Positions 10,830-23,444 are shown, numbered from the stretch's first letter. The stretch: DNA of 64,000 bases from Portulaca oleracea (GCA_029582165.1 CM055892.1:10922254-10986253), one strand, 5' to 3'. The notes: a model not told the origin generated them from the sequence alone. Program-made: numbers and translations.

Positions 10830-12567
10830 TGGTTGTTCCTAACCCTACACCAATAATCGACAATGACAATCAGGTCTCTCCTGAAGATCCTCTTCTTTCT
10901 CAACTCAAAAAGACCAGGGCGGAAGTCACCATATGGCAACTCATATGCACATCGCATGCCCATAGATTGAAGATGTTGGATGCCCTTACGGCACTCACAG
11001 TACCTCCTATGACGACTCCTGAATCCTTGGTTGCTCATGTAACCACTCAACAAGAGATGATTACTTTCGGGATCGAGGATCTGCCTCCAGGAGGAGCATC
11101 CCACAATAAAGCCCTGTACCTTACAGTGCAATGCTCCAACGAAACTATCCAATTAGTTCTAGTCGACAATGGTTCAACAGTAAATGTGTGCCCTTAGAGG
11201 ATGGCACAAAAGTTGGGAGTTTAACAACAACACTTGGCACAAAACGGTGTACAACTCGGGGCCTATGACAATTCACCTCAGAGATAAGTCAGATCTATAA
11301 TATTGTCCATTACTACTGGCAATGTTACTAGGAATATAGAGTTTGTGGTGCTAGACATTCCAGCCTCCTTCAATTTGCTACAAGGGAGGCCATGGCTTCA
11401 TGAGTGCAATGCTATAACATCCACCTTGCATCAAAAGGTGAAAATGCTGGTTCAAGGTCAAGTGATCACCGTCTCGGGAGAGTCTATCAATGTTGTTTTC
11501 ACCCCCAAGCAATCAACCCTTAAAGTGGAGCACAGTTCAATGGATGAAGAACTCCACAACTTTGAACTTGAAGCAACGATGAGCCAGGACGAAGCTCCTT
11601 TTGATTTCGATCCTTACTCAAATCCCAAGGTACACGCTATGCTCAAAAGACAAGGTCATTTCCCTGGGATGTCGCTGGGAAAGAATCCGAAAAATAAATT
11701 CCTCCTATATTCAAGACCTTTAAGCAGAAGGGAAGGTTTGGCTTAGGCTACAAGCCAACTAAGAAAGAGGTCAAGCTCGCAAAAATGGCTATAGTTAAGT
11801 AGAAAAGGATGGACAATCCTGCCACTTCATTCCAAATGAAGCCTTATCCACTTACTCTGAATGGGCAGTTTGTTAGGGAAGGTGATGACTTCCCCTATTA
11901 TGGGTTCCCTGAGCCATTTTATCTGAAGAACAAAGGAGTTCAAGTCGCTGGACTAGAAGACTTCAATGATTGCTCCATTAACATGGCTACTGTTTTTGTT
12001 CCCGCTCGGGACTAGCAGCCTCCATTAGAATGGACTCATCTTGATGGGAGCAACATTTTTGGCATGCTGCTTGGACAAGAAGCGGTCCAAGAGAATTTCG
12101 AAGCTGATGCTGTTATTGCTGCTTTATCCAACCCAAGCTGCGACCCGCATCTCATGATCTCTGAAGGAGAAGAAGTTAAGGCGGTCTCGTGGGTTGATGC
12201 TGAGGAGAATAATTTTGCTTTATTTGTAGGAGAGTCTGTTCCTAAGGACATAGGGTCAGGTCTTAAGGGTCTAGAGTCAACTAAGTCTGGTCTTGAGTCT
12301 GCTAGCGATGTATTCCTTTCTGCATTCAATAAGATGAACCTTCGCTACTCGATTCTTCTTTCCCTCTTCCCCAATCTGCGCCATAATAATCTGGAATTTA
12401 ATGAACCCTTAAAAGAATTTTCTAATGAACATGAGCATAAAATGGCGGTGTTAGAAGACACCATCGCCATAAATGTGGGCACAAAAGAACAACCTCGGGA
12501 GTTGAATTTTCTAATTGTCCCCGTACCCAAGAAAGATGGGAAAGTACTCATGTGTGTAGACTTCTGA
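10751..12567 (+). pseudogene. protease, linker and start of RT (element B), broken
   Basis: Continuation of the polyprotein. The retropepsin motif is VLVDNGSTVNVCP, followed immediately by a stop at 11195-11197. Homologous blocks continue at 11303-11746 (protease C-terminus, FNLLQGRPWLHE), 11809-12015 and 12064-12567 after further frameshifts and stops. At about 12508 the sequence jumps from EQPREL straight to the VPVPKKDGK motif of RT. Roughly 275 bp present in element A (about 2357-2631) are missing, removing the fingers N-terminus of RT. Confidence 0.85.
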
Positions 12568-14103
12568 TACCTCAATAAAGCCAGTCCCAAGGATAGTTTC
12601 CCATTACCTCACATCGATGTATTAGTGGATAACACTTGCGGGCATGAGCTCCTATCTTTTATGGATGGATATGCTGGTTACAATCAAATCAAAATGGCAG
12701 AAGAAGACATGTAGAAAACTTCATTCACTACACCATGGGGAACATACTGTTATGTGGTTATGCCTTTCGGTGTGAAAAACACCCTACTTCATGACATGAT
12801 GTACATAGAGGTAGAGGTTTATGTGGACGACATGATTGTTATGTCCAAAACGAGGGAGGAGCACATTCCTTACCTCGGCAAATTCTTTCTGCGACTTCGC
12901 AAATACAAGATTCGGCTTAATCCAGCAAAGTGCACCTTCGGTGTTACCTCTGGGAAGCTGCTAGGTTATGTGGGTAGCCAACGGGGCGTTGAAGTTGACC
13001 CTTCAAAGATAAAGGTTATCCAACAGTTGCAACCGCCCAGGACAGAAAAAGAGATAAGAGGCTTCCTAGGACGAATTCAATACATCAGCAGGTTCATCTC
13101 AAAGCTCACCATGACTTGTGAACCTTTATTCAAGAAACTAAAGAAAGGAAGCAAAATAGAATGGGATGATCAATGTCAAGTGGCCTTTGACAAAATCAAG
13201 GAATATTTACAACATCCTCCAGTCCTTATGCCGCCAGTACCAGATGAGCCTCTACTCCTTTACCTTACCGTGACTAGCTCTACAATGGGGGCTATGCTAG
13301 CTCAAAAGGTCAAAGGTCAAGAGAGCGCCATCTACTACTTGAGCAAGAAGTTCCTGGACTATGAAAGTCGATACGCAGACATAGAGAAAATGGCTCTCGC
13401 ATTAGTATGGGCCACCAGGAAGTTAAGACATTACATGCTTTCACATACAGTATATGTCATAGTTGAGAATAATCCCATCAAGTTCATCATGGAGCAACCT
13501 ACCATCAACAACTGCATCGCTCGATGGGTGGTCATGCTTTCAGAATTCAATCTCCAGTACCTGCCTCAGAAATCCATCAAAGGACGGGTTGTTTCAGATT
13601 TCCTGGCTGCTTCACCATCACAGGAACCTCCGAGCACTCACTTGGAGTTCCTAGACGAAGATGTATTCTTCACTGATGAAGTAACATGGGAAATGTATTT
13701 TGACGGAGCTTCTAACTAAATGGGATGTGGAGTAGGAGTCCTGTTAATATCTCCAGAAGGGGTACATGTCCCTGTATCTGTAATGTTGGATTTTGATGCG
13801 ACTAACAACGCTGCCGAATATAAAGCATGCATCAAGGGTTTACCAGTTGCGTTGACCTTGGGTATACACCATATAAAGGTTTTTGGAGATTCTAGCCTCA
13901 TCATTAATCAGGCTAAAAATACATGGAAAGTTCGGAATGAAAGTCTTATGGCATACCAACAGAAGCTCTTGGGACTTGCTGACCAATTTGAACAAATTAG
14001 CTTCCAATACCTTTCTAGGGACCACAATGAATTGGCCGATGCTCTAGCCAAGTTGTCTTCAATGATATCTGAACCAGCATACGTCTGCAATATGAAGACA
14101 TAG
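12568..14103 (+). pseudogene. RT palm, RNase H and second RNase H (element B), broken
   Basis: The RT frame has a TGA at 12565-12567 and a TAG at 12712-12714, and a small deletion around 12778 after TPWGTYCYVVMPFGV. From 12754 a 321-residue frame carries YVDDMIVMS (catalytic box), the connection region and the first RNase H (YADIEKMALALVW). A stop at 13717-13719 interrupts the second RNase H between MYFDGASN and GCGVGVLL. The rest, with NNAAEYKA and FGDSSLIINQ, is open at 13720-14103. The order and identity match element A closely. Confidence 0.87.
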
Positions 14104-14223
14104 GAAGAGGAAACCAAGGAATGGTTTCATGACATATACAATTTTCTTCGGAAAGGAGAATATCCAACTGAGTAGGATGCTCGAGGAGAACGAGCGATCA
14201 GGTCTCTAGTAGCACAATACTGC

Positions 14224-15366
14224 TTGATCCAAGATCGCCTTTACAAGAAATCCACTACGGGCATTAATTTATTATACATCGATACCAACAGCGCAAAGGA
14301 GGTCATGGCTACTGTACATGGAGGAGAGTTTGGGCCTCACATGAATGGGCACATGCTAGTGAAGAAGATTCAAAGGGCTGGTTATTATTGGTCTACTATA
14401 GAGGCAGATTGCTTAGGGTTCGTTCGAAAGTGTCACAAATACCAAGTATATGCCAACCTACAACATCAATCCCCATCATATCTAACTACTTTGACATCTC
14501 CATGGCCGTTCTCGGTATGGGGTATCGACATCATTGGCAAGATACACCCAACCGGAACAGGAGGGCATGAATACATCTTGGTCGCCATCGACTACTTCAC
14601 TAAATAGGTAGAAGCAGCCTCTTACGCCAAACTCACATCCAAGCAAGTGGCCAAATTCATTCTCCAAAACATCATATGTCGATATGGAGTGCATCATGAG
14701 ATCATTAGTGACAATGGAAGCCATTTTCGGAAGGAAGTAGAAACTTTGCTCGCCACTTACAAAATCTAGCATCACCGGTCTTCGCCATACCGACCTCAAA
14801 CTAATGGAGCTGTAGAAGTGGCCAATAAAACAATGGCTGGAAACATCAAGAAAATGGTTGTCACTTACAAAGATTGGCCTGACAAGTTGGCATTTGCCCT
14901 GTGGGGATACCGAACCTCTATACGAACTGCTACAGGTACAACGCCATATTCTTCGGTATATGGGATGGAAGCAGTCCTACCAATTGAAGTAGCAATCCCT
15001 TCGTTAAGGATAGTGGCAGAAAGTCAGTTGCCAGAAGCAGAATGGGCTAGGGCAAGGTTCGAGGAGTTAATGTTGATGGACGAAAGGCGATTGAAGGCGT
15101 TGCATAATGTACAAGTGTACCAAAGTAGGATCACTCGTGCTTTTAATAAGAAGGTGAAAGGTCGTTCACTTCAAGTAGGTAATTTGATGCTTAAGGAGAT
15201 GAGGGCACCTATACAAGACCCAAGGGGAAAATTTGCACCTAATTGGAAGGGTCCTTATATGATTAAGGACATTTTGCCAGGAGGAGCAGCCCGACTTACT
15301 ACTATAGATGGAGAAGATATAATTCAGCCCACGAATTTGGATCAGCTCAAGCGATATTATGCTTAA
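14224..15366 (+). pseudogene. integrase (element B), broken
   Basis: The zinc-finger part (14224-14607) keeps VHGGEFGPHMNGH, but its second Cys pair reads KCHKYQ instead of CHKCQ, so one zinc ligand is lost. The core begins VWGIDIIGK and stops at 14605-14607 (TAG for Trp after FTK). DDE residues beyond this stop can be read up to a further TAG at 14767. From 14818 the frame is open to 15366 and ends QLKRYYA, the family C-terminus, which fixes the true end of pol. Antisense gene 1 lies convergently beyond it. Confidence 0.87.
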
Positions 15367-15693
15367 TATATCCAAGCAACTGAGAAACCAATTTTCAGAC
15401 ACTTGGAGTATATTCAATAAATGCTCATATATATAATAAAAATAAAGTTTGCAAGAATACAATAATTGTGAACAATATTTCTTGTTTATTAGTTGATAAT
15501 GCAAGTACACTGCTTGTAAATAAGAAAATTCAAAAGTTATAATCAAGTAAAAGATTATTCTGGCAAAGTAGTTTTAGTTCCTTCATTCCCGTCCATCTTC
15601 TAATCTTGCTTCACTTTCTCTACTTCGCCAGTGGTCTCATGGTCAATCTCCATGTCCTTAGACCCATTATGGTCTTTCTTTTTGTCTTTGGGC

Positions 15694-17053
15694 TTATAGA
15701 CTCGCCTGCTTGGTTTCCACTCTCGGACCAAGTCTGTCTTTTACCGAATCTTTTAGACCAAGGCGGTCCTTTACTAATGTGCAGGGACCCAACGCAGATG
15801 CTTGTCTTCTTCTCGCCTCTCCAGCACGGCGAGATTCAATAGCTGCAATCAGCCATCCGTGATAGCCGGAATCAGCAATTTGGGATACATGCGCCTTTGG
15901 AAGAGCTTTAAGAGTTGGCCTTCTTTCCCAGTATTTTAGCCATGACTCTATCACCGAGTTTCGAAGCTTCATTTGTTCAGGAACTTCACACAACAACTCG
16001 TGGATACTTTGTTTGCGACCCATCTACCGCCTCACTCGCGCCGGAAAATAAAAGGTCATGTGCGTAAAACCGGCAAAGCACACATAGGCGTTACGTGAAT
16101 CATGAGTCACATACTCGGAAATGTGCCATCGTTCGATCCACCATGTGATGTCACGAGGTTCCTTTAGAAATGCGATCCATTCAGTTACCGAGTAGAGATC
16201 GGTGTACTTCCTCTTCCTCTGACAATAATTTGCTAAAGCCGAAGAAGTTCAAGGTTCTTCGATGAGGCCCAAGTATTCCATTAACCAGATCTGTCCATAA
16301 AGTTAGCCATGGCAAGATTGCATGTCAATTATCCCAAACTAACGAAAAAAGAAAAAAAAATGTGTAAAACCCGCGCGGGTTTTACAGGTAGTAGCGGCAG
16401 AAACAAAATAGAAGAGAGAAAGAAGAGTGAAATACCTGAAGTAACAGGGGGCTTCCCCGAAATTCATGCTCTGGATTCGGATCGTCCAAGCCGATCATAG
16501 TTTCCGCTAGCATTAGAGGTATGGGATTGTAGCCCAAGGACATGTCTTCAACGATTCGAATCAAGTTTGCCGGTCCGGTTCTCTTGCCACCGTGGTAGAA
16601 GCAAAACTCATCGAGAAGACATAATACGAGCGCTCGCACCCGTATCACTGAGCCATATTCCAAGGTATCGGGAGATTGAAAGTATTCAACTATGCTTTGA
16701 AAGTGTACCTTTTCGCCAAATATTGCACTTCCGATGACCCGAGAGGGAAGACATAAGAGCTCATTGTATTGCTTGGGGATGTCAGTTGGTGTCGGAGGTG
16801 ACGTCGGTCGAGCAAAATGATTCGTCCCTAGGATTGAGGACCACTCCTTCGGAAGCGGACATAACTCTTTCCAAGTAAACCCAAAAACATGTATTTTGAC
16901 ATCCCAAAAAGTCTCCGCCGCTCGGAAAAATTCATGATTGACTCTCACTTGTCGAAGGCTCAACAAGCTCGTCAATTTGTATCTTCCGAGCTATTTCTTC
17001 TCTTCCTTGGACAAGGTGCTCATCCAAGTAGCAAGTTTCTTCTCAAAAGCCAT
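15694..17053 (-). pseudogene. antisense gene 1 (element B), DUF7745-like, two exons
   Basis: Spliced gene on the strand opposite to gag-pol. Exon 1 is 17053-16436 (618 nt, starts MAFEKKLATW), the intron is 16435-16291 (donor CAG|GTATTT, acceptor GGACAG), and exon 2 is 16290-15694. Conserved stretches are PLPEEWSSILG, GEKVHFQ, NPIPLMLAETM and GSPLLLQ, then exon 2 with MGRKQSIHELL and IESWLKYWERRPTL. This pattern resembles the DUF7745 family of plant element-borne proteins, whose function is unknown; I judge that from memory of the family. Element A carries the same gene with identical exon-1 length. Here a TAG at 16993-16991 replaces Glu and another stop lies early in exon 2, so it is dead. 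It has its own TATA box (17149-17156). Confidence 0.75.
16366..16383. repeat. single CpG palindrome in intron 1 of antisense gene 1 (B)
   Basis: A perfect copy of AAAACCCGCGCGGGTTTT within the 145-nt intron. The homologous intron of element A has the same site at 23971-23988. Confidence 0.9.
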
Positions 17054-17148
17054 TGGAATGGGAGGTTTTTTTTTTGTGTTTTTGGAGAATATGTGATGAA
17101 GACTTTAAAGTGAAGATGATGAGTAATGATCATATGCACAAAATGAGG

Positions 17149-17156
17149 TATTTATA
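17149..17156 (-). promoter_or_regulatory. promoter of antisense gene 1 (B), TATA box
   Basis: TATAAATACC on the minus strand, about 100 bp before the ATG at 17053. It is the same core as the LTR promoter. A CpG-palindrome pair begins about 116 bp further upstream. Confidence 0.72.
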
Positions 17157-17271
17157 CACCTTCATCAATGATCAAAATGGAGAAAAGTAGCCAGCAAGTG
17201 ATCATGTAGCCGTCGCATTCAAATCCCATGATTTATGCCATCCACAACGGCTAACAAAAAAAAAATAATTC

Positions 17272-17367
17272 AAAACCCGCGCGGGTTTTGATGCTCCTAG
17301 ACCCACGCGCCCGCCTGGCAAAGCCCAGGCTCACTGCCTGCTAAAGAAGAAAACCCGCACGGATTTT
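17272..17367. repeat. CpG-palindrome pair upstream of antisense gene 1 (B)
   Basis: Copies at 17272-17289 (perfect) and 17350-17367 (core CCCGCACGGA), 78 bp apart. The spacer is rich in GGCCC-like words but unrelated to spacers of other clusters. Confidence 0.88.
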
Positions 17368-17748
17368 GTGGCGAAATGGGCCCGCCTTCAGCGATCAGCC
17401 CGCCTGTTTTCTGATTGTACTTAGGCCTTGTGAAGTAAATTGGCCCGTTCATCTATCTTTAATGTTTTGGATCTTGTCATTGACCCATAATGCTTGGTTC
17501 TGAAATTTTTCACACTTAAGTTTATGTTTTCTTTTATTTTATTTTCTTTTTGGGGAAGCGGGATTAATTTGAGATTAATCCCGTCATGTAGAAAATCATT
17601 CAAACATGCATTAATAAAAAATGAAGTCGTCTATTCACCAATATAATAAAATTCATAAAGAGTCTTGCATTAAAATAAAAAAAAAGTACAAAATAGTCTT
17701 GCATATAAAAGTCTAAAATGCATAGAGTCTTGCTTGGCATCAGTTTGG
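17368..17748. other. spacer between antisense genes 1 and 2 (B)
   Basis: About 380 bp of AT-rich DNA between the upstream region of gene 1 and the stop codon of gene 2, both on the minus strand. It contains poly(A)-like ATAAAA and AATAAAA runs suitable for the 3' end of gene 2. No open frame is convincing. Confidence 0.5.
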
Positions 17749-20700
17749 TCACCACAAGGAGCCCGAATCGCCGCTATCTTCAACCAGATTATTACCAGCG
17801 TGTGAAGTCCCAGCGTTGGAGGTGCCAGCCGTGCCAAAATAGGTGTCCTAGGGATAGTAGTCGAGACCAGGAGTCGTCTGCACAGGAGGCGATGGCTCAG
17901 ACAAGGGGACTCCAGAAGGATGTACGCTCGATGGTGACGATATGGAATGCTCTTGCGAAGCAGCTAGCCATGAATGGTCAGGAACATGCCACTCAACAGA
18001 AGGGGTACGCCATAAAGGACCAGTTCCATAACCGGGGCTGGCCAACCAAAAGAAGTAAATCCTCCCAGCCAAGAGTGTTGAGGTGCAGATCACTCTTGCA
18101 CACCCGTAGGCCATGAAGGACGAATCCCAGGAGTCGAAACAGGCCATCCAGTAGAATGAGAGCCAGAGCCGAAAGGGGAAGCATTGTAGGGTGCAGGACG
18201 TCAAGTAGCATCATTCGCTAGGGCACGACTGCCAGGATACCCTACGGATGCACCTGAGTCATGCTCCCTCACCACTATCACCCGACCATGGTGAGCATAA
18301 CGCACTGAAGCTGGAGTGCAACGAGAATGAGAGGGCCGGTAGGTGGCGCTTGACTCTGAAGCATCTTCCACCCAATAGGAATGGGGCTGATTATCACCAC
18401 CATACCCAACACTGTGATACGACCCCCCTAACCAAGTGGCTCCTCCAAGGACATCTGAGCCATGTCCTCTTCCATATTCGGAGGACAATGATCTCTGCTA
18501 CCGGATCTGCTACGATGAGACCCAGTTGAGTGGTGACCCTCGATCATAATGCCTTTGCCGTGACCCTCTGGCACAACTGCTAGGGGAGGACGAGAAGATC
18601 CACCAACTTCTTCCCGAGACCAGCCTCGAGAAGAATATTCCCCTACCGAAGAACAACGTGGGGGCTCGGTGCGAGGGGCTCGTGCTGTAGAACGTCGAGG
18701 TGGCTCCCGAGGAACAGACTCCACATCGGCCTCCATGTCAGCCCTTCCAACGGTATTGTCGCGATATCTACCTGAGCCGGTGAATGCCCGGTCAATATGC
18801 TTCTTCATAGTGCTCCACTCCTTAGTCAATTGGCGGAGGAAAGCTCATGTTGGCTGAAAGATAATGAGACTAAGATTATACATTCATAAGTGACATGTGA
18901 CAAAAGGAAGCAACATGAAACGAAGAATTACCGGTTTCCGATCAAATTCTCGGAGTGTAGAACACTCACTACTGTTCTCTACATCTAAGAAGCCGCCAAT
19001 ATTTCTCCTCACTGGTGGACGCTCCCCCTCAGCGGCCTTAGCATAAGGCCCTAGCGGTAAACTTTATGGCCAGAGATCAGCCAAAACATGACAGAGATAA
19101 GGGAAGAAGATACATACCACCCGGGGAGCCAAACGGCTCAGATAGCGCTGGAATTCCTCATTGAACTGCTCCTGTGGAACGTCATGCACAAAGTTGTCAA
19201 AGTCATGACCACGAATTAGATCTCTCAGAACACCCGGGTCTACACGCCATGGCTCGAACATATGCTCCGGAGGATCCTGGGGAATAAGACCGGGATATCC
19301 CCCCAGGATTTGCCTCGAAGCTCTCTCTCCCAAGTACCATACGAAGCCCGAAGGTCCCTCCATCAGAATGTGAAGGCGAGTATCGTGTTCCACCAGTTGC
19401 AAAAGGGGTGGGCAATCCATCCAAGTTGAATTCAATCCAAGGACGCCAATTCACTTGATCCTATGAAGGAAAGAAAGTTATTTCAAGAATGGAGGAAAAT
19501 AAAAGAAAGATGTCAGGCATAAAGAAATACCGGTGTAAGGTCGTCCAGCACACGACGAATATGGTCGAGACTGCCTGGCTGGAATTTCTTCCTACGAAGG
19601 GCCTCAGTAGTCCAGCATGCAGCAGCGAGGGCCGTCTTATCTTTCTTTGAGCGAATACCCAAAGGTAGAATGTACTCGTATGCCCACGACTACACGAACA
19701 TAAAGTCAAAGAAAGAGCAAAAGAGTAGCAGTACTACAAAGAGAAGAGTCTCGGGTACATATCTCGAGCACCTTCCACAGAGCAGGGCCATACTGGTAGC
19801 GAGTATGAGTCTCATGGAGATAAACTGGATCATCGTCCTGTGAAAGTCTGACACCACGGTTATGCTAGAGAATGAAGTTCGCATAAGTCGCTTTACCCCA
19901 GTTCAGGTTCCGAACATTAATCAGGTCCAGAAGATTCCGAAACCATAACAAGGTGATGTACGTAAGAGAGGTTCGAAAGGCCTTGCCCTTGGCCTAAACG
20001 CGCTGATACTGGACCCAATCTATCCAAGACCATCGATGGAATCTCGGCGTCGAAGACTACGTCGCGCCCACCCCAAGGAAGGCCAATGATCATAACGAAG
20101 TCTGTGGGAGTAATAGTCATCTTACCCACAGGCAAGTGAAAGAAATTGGTAGTGTCCCGAAACCTTTCAGCTGTAGCACCGTCAATGACGCGGAATGTTC
20201 GACCTCTCCAGGCAACCAAACATTTCAAAAACGACATAAGACCCGCCGCGGTCAAAGTGTTATTGATAAAGTCTCAAGGAATTGACTCAGCTACTTTAAG
20301 GGGATCTTTTAGGGCGCCGGGAGTCTTCAAATTATCCTCCTAAAGGCAAACAGAAGGGCTAATTAAAGTTGGGGGCTCATCTAATACGTTGGACCTAGGC
20401 ATAGTCTTTTGGGCCCTAGCTGGACCCATCACCAACACTGGGCTCACAACCATGGCCTACAAGATAAACAAATTGAAAAACAAAAAAAAAACGGCCTGAA
20501 TATCCCGACCCAACGGAATTAAAACCCGCACGGGTTTTATTTCTTTTAAGGGTCGCACCTCCGGCCCAATGAGTTTTTAGGCAGCCCATAGAGCGAGAAA
20601 ACCCACGCGGGTTTTTATGTTGCTAGCAGGCCGCCTCCTTGTCGACTAGGCCGAGCATGCATGGGTCCAGTGAAATAAAACCCGCGGGGGTTTTCTCTAA

Positions 20701-21070
20701 CTTATGGGTCGGGTTTGGTCATTTCAGGTCCATTTTACAAATTGGGTTCTCGGTCGTAATGCATAAAAAAGGCCATCATGGAGTCGTATATACGCATCAA
20801 TTTAAAGCATGCTTAAAATAATGAAAAACGACAAGACATGAAAAATAAATTCGTGCTTGCTCATTTTTTTACAGTAAACTAAGCATAAAAAGAAGTTTCA
20901 GAAATTACCTTGCCATGAGATCGGTAGAACCAAGCGTGGTTCCAAGATTGAATGGTGAGATCCGAAGGGTCAACATTCACACCCGGGATGAAGTTGCGCC
21001 GTGAAGACATTTCATGAGGCCATGCCGCCGCATGAGGAAGAGGAGGATTTCTATGTCCTTGGGGATGCAT
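17749..21070 (-). pseudogene. antisense gene 2 (element B), plant mobile domain protein, about six exons
   Basis: Spliced minus-strand gene. Exons by GT-AG and comparison with A and D: 21070-20909 (54 codons, starts MHPQGHRNPP), 20339-about 19760, 19689-19531, 19460-19118, 19061-18932, 18853-17749. Exon 2 carries the plant mobile domain (aminotransferase-like PMD) signature FHLPVGKMTITPTDFVMIIGLPWGG. Exon 4 holds MFEPWRVDPGVL and RYLSRLAPRVV. The last exon encodes a long Ser/Arg/Pro/Gly-rich tail ending SGDSGSLW. PMD proteins include host MAIN/MAIL proteins and many transposon proteins; the molecular role here is unknown. Lesions: TGA early in exon 2, about 100 bp deleted near 19960, a frameshift near 19405, a mutated exon-2 donor, and stops in the tail. 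Confidence 0.78.
20521..20694. repeat. CpG-palindrome triplet in intron 1 of antisense gene 2 (B)
   Basis: Copies at 20521-20538, 20598-20615 and 20677-20694 (spacings 77 and 79 bp), all inside the 569-nt first intron (20908-20340). Cores are CCCGCACGGG, CCCACGCGGG and CCCGCGGGGG. Confidence 0.88.
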
Positions 21071-21181
21071 TTTCTAAAAGAACTCAAACAATCTTCAAAG
21101 AGCAAATTTTTTCTAGAGAGAAGGAGCTAGAGAGATGTGGAGGAGTTGAAGATGTGAATGAATGAAATGAATGAGGCATGG

Positions 21182-21189
21182 TATTTATA
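21182..21189 (-). promoter_or_regulatory. promoter of antisense gene 2 (B), TATA box
   Basis: TATAAATACC on the minus strand, about 110 bp before the ATG at 21070, followed by a pyrimidine-rich leader. Element D has TATAAATACT at the same relative place (62160-62167). Confidence 0.72.
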
Positions 21190-21398
21190 GAAATATTGAG
21201 TGAATATGAGCCGCTCGTTTCTAGGACCCGCCTCGAGATGCCAAATGCGTTTTATTGGCCGAAAATCCAAAGGTCATCACCTTGCCACCCAAATAGGAGA
21301 CATGGCTGCGTGGCACATCCTCATCCGCACAAGAACCGGGCCCCACATTGATTCCCTTCCCGAGGAAAAGAAAAAAAAAGAAGAGAAGAAAAGGAGCT

Positions 21399-21493
21399 AA
21401 AGTGCGCGCGGGTTTTGTGAGCTCTACAGGCCCAATTCTCGGCCCGACGCCTCTCAACGACCCAACAAAGGTTATAAAACCCGCGTGGGTTTT
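21399..21493. repeat. CpG-palindrome pair upstream of antisense gene 2 (B)
   Basis: A degenerate copy at 21399-21416 and a better one at 21476-21493 (CCCGCGTGGG), 77 bp apart, about 210 bp upstream of the TATA box. Element C keeps the same pair at 29990-30085 in inverse orientation. Confidence 0.85.
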
Positions 21494-21689
21494 ATTCTAC
21501 CTAGGGCCTGATTCCGCGGGCCGAGATCCCCTCAGCCCATTCAAAGCAAGCCTTGCGACAGTGTGGCCCAGAATTTCCAAAGTTCAGGTAAAAGTTTAAA
21601 CCCTCCTCACATGTCGATAAAACTAATACTTAATTTTCTTGTGATTTTCAGGTTATCGCTAAAAAAGGACCATATATCATCCGGTTGCC

Positions 21690-22075
21690 ACATAAAAGAG
21701 CACCATCATCAATAGCAGTCATCCAATGGATGCCACTAAAAGGTCTCTGACGATATCATCAGTAGCAGTCGTCCAACGGATGCCACTTAAAGGTCTCCGA
21801 CGATATCATTAGCAGCAGTCGTCCAACGGATGCCACTTAAAGGTCTCCGACGATATCATCAGCAACAGTCCTCCAGCAGATGCCACTGAAAGGTCTCCAA
21901 ACGACATCATCAACAGCAGTCGTCCTACGGATGCCACTTAAAGGTCTCCGACGATATCAGCAGCAGAATTGTCCAACGGATGCCACTTAAAGGTCTCCAA
22001 CGACATGCTCAGCATCAGTCGTCCAACGGTTGCCACCTAAAGGTTACCGGCGACATCATCATCAACAATATCATT
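21690..22075 (+). repeat. 50-bp tandem array upstream of the 3' LTR (B)
   Basis: Seven to eight units of about 50 bp, each with GTCGTCCAACGGATGCCACTT followed by AAAGGTCTCCGACGATATCA. Tandem arrays just before the 3' LTR are known for Tat/Ogre elements. The same array is at 29340-29765 in element C. Confidence 0.9.
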
Positions 22076-22157
22076 TGGTCGCCGCCAGCATCAAGACAGA
22101 CATCAAGCAGATAGCATTTCAAGCTACTTTGACCTTCGTCTTATTTGGACTCGATCA

Positions 22158-22171
22158 AAGTGGGGGCTCTC
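22158..22171 (+). promoter_or_regulatory. polypurine tract of element B
   Basis: AAGTGGGGGCTCTC directly before the 3' LTR start TGTAAACACC. It would prime plus-strand DNA. The same stretch borders the LTRs of C (29161-29176) and D (60936-60950) on the minus strand. Confidence 0.8.
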
Positions 22172-22315
22172 TGTAAACACCGGCATTCGCACCGATATAA
22201 TCCCAACTCATCAAAAGTTCAATAAATCATTTGGGCTGGATGCCAAGATGGGTCATTGGGCCCTTGTAAAAAGCAAAGCAAGCATAACGGGACAAGGCGG
22301 CCCAGTACCTGGAAC

Positions 22316-22489
22316 AAAACCCGCATGGGTTTTAATAAGCAAAGGTGGCCCAGAAGCAAGACAAGCCCAAGGCGCGCCCCGACCTTGTGACTTCAAAACC
22401 CGCGCGGGTTTTCCCATACCTGAAGCGCGTCATTTTGCCGTCCACTTCAGCGATCCGTGTGTGGATATTATAAAACTCGCATGGGTTTT
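22316..22489. repeat. CpG-palindrome triplet in the 3' LTR (B)
   Basis: Copies at 22316-22333 (CCCGCATGGG), 22395-22412 (perfect) and 22472-22489 (CTCGCATGGG); spacings 79 and 77 bp. Same positions in the LTR as 6421-6594. Confidence 0.9.
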
Positions 22490-23347
22490 CTTTTTAAACT
22501 CGGCACCAAAATCTTGATCACCCTCCCTTGATATTAGCCCCATGTGTTTGACTCCTTCCCTTGACCTTTGTCATTGCATGGCATGATCATGGGGATGTGA
22601 CCCCCATGATTTCCCCTCCAAATCACTACCACCTCACCTATAAATACCCCCTCCATTTTCACCTTCATATCATCAACTATCCTCCACTACACTCATACTA
22701 TACTTAAATCTTCTCTCGAAATTTCATACTTCCATATTCACTCTCTAAACCTCCTCTAATCTCTTTTAACACATCCATATTATCACCCTAATACCATTTT
22801 CCAAACCACTTTTATCTTTCCATCAAGCTCCAAGGTCAAGGCAAAGTCAAGGATTTCAACCAGCACATTCGGGCTCCTAAAATTAAAAGAGGTTCGCCTT
22901 ATTGCTTTCTTTATCATTATTTAATCATGTAATTTATACATTAAATTCATTGGTTGTGCACATTTTGTAAATAAAACCTTGTTTTATATTGCATGATGGG
23001 AATATAATTTCGTGAAATTAATTAAACTTCTCCCCGCTCTTTTTCATTTTAATATCGATTTTAGTAGAATTTGTTTTCTAACAGGCGAATTCGAGAGTTC
23101 TTATAATTCTCGAATTCGTAACCTTACCCCCTTACTTAAAATCGGGTTTCGTAGACCGGAGTCACTTTTTTTTATTCTTTTATGGTTTGTCGATTTCCTT
23201 AAATCGACTGGCGACTCTTTATCACTTTTACAAATTCTTTTGGTTATCAAAAACAAATGATAATTGCACAAAAATAATCATAAATAATTTAGTACCGCTT
23301 TTTATGAATCTAAGGTCACCCAAGAGCAAACGGGCCAGAAGATTAAT

Positions 23348-23444
23348 AAAACCCACACGGGTTTTATTAATTTTCATCCCCTTTCCTCTGGGTCGAAGTT
23401 GCACAGGGCCTGGCCCATGGCGCCATAAAACCCGTGCGGGTTTT
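23348..23444. repeat. CpG-palindrome pair in the 3' LTR (B), downstream cluster
   Basis: Copies at 23348-23365 (CCCACACGGG) and 23427-23444 (CCCGTGCGGG), 79 bp apart. Homologous to 7452-7548. Confidence 0.88.
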
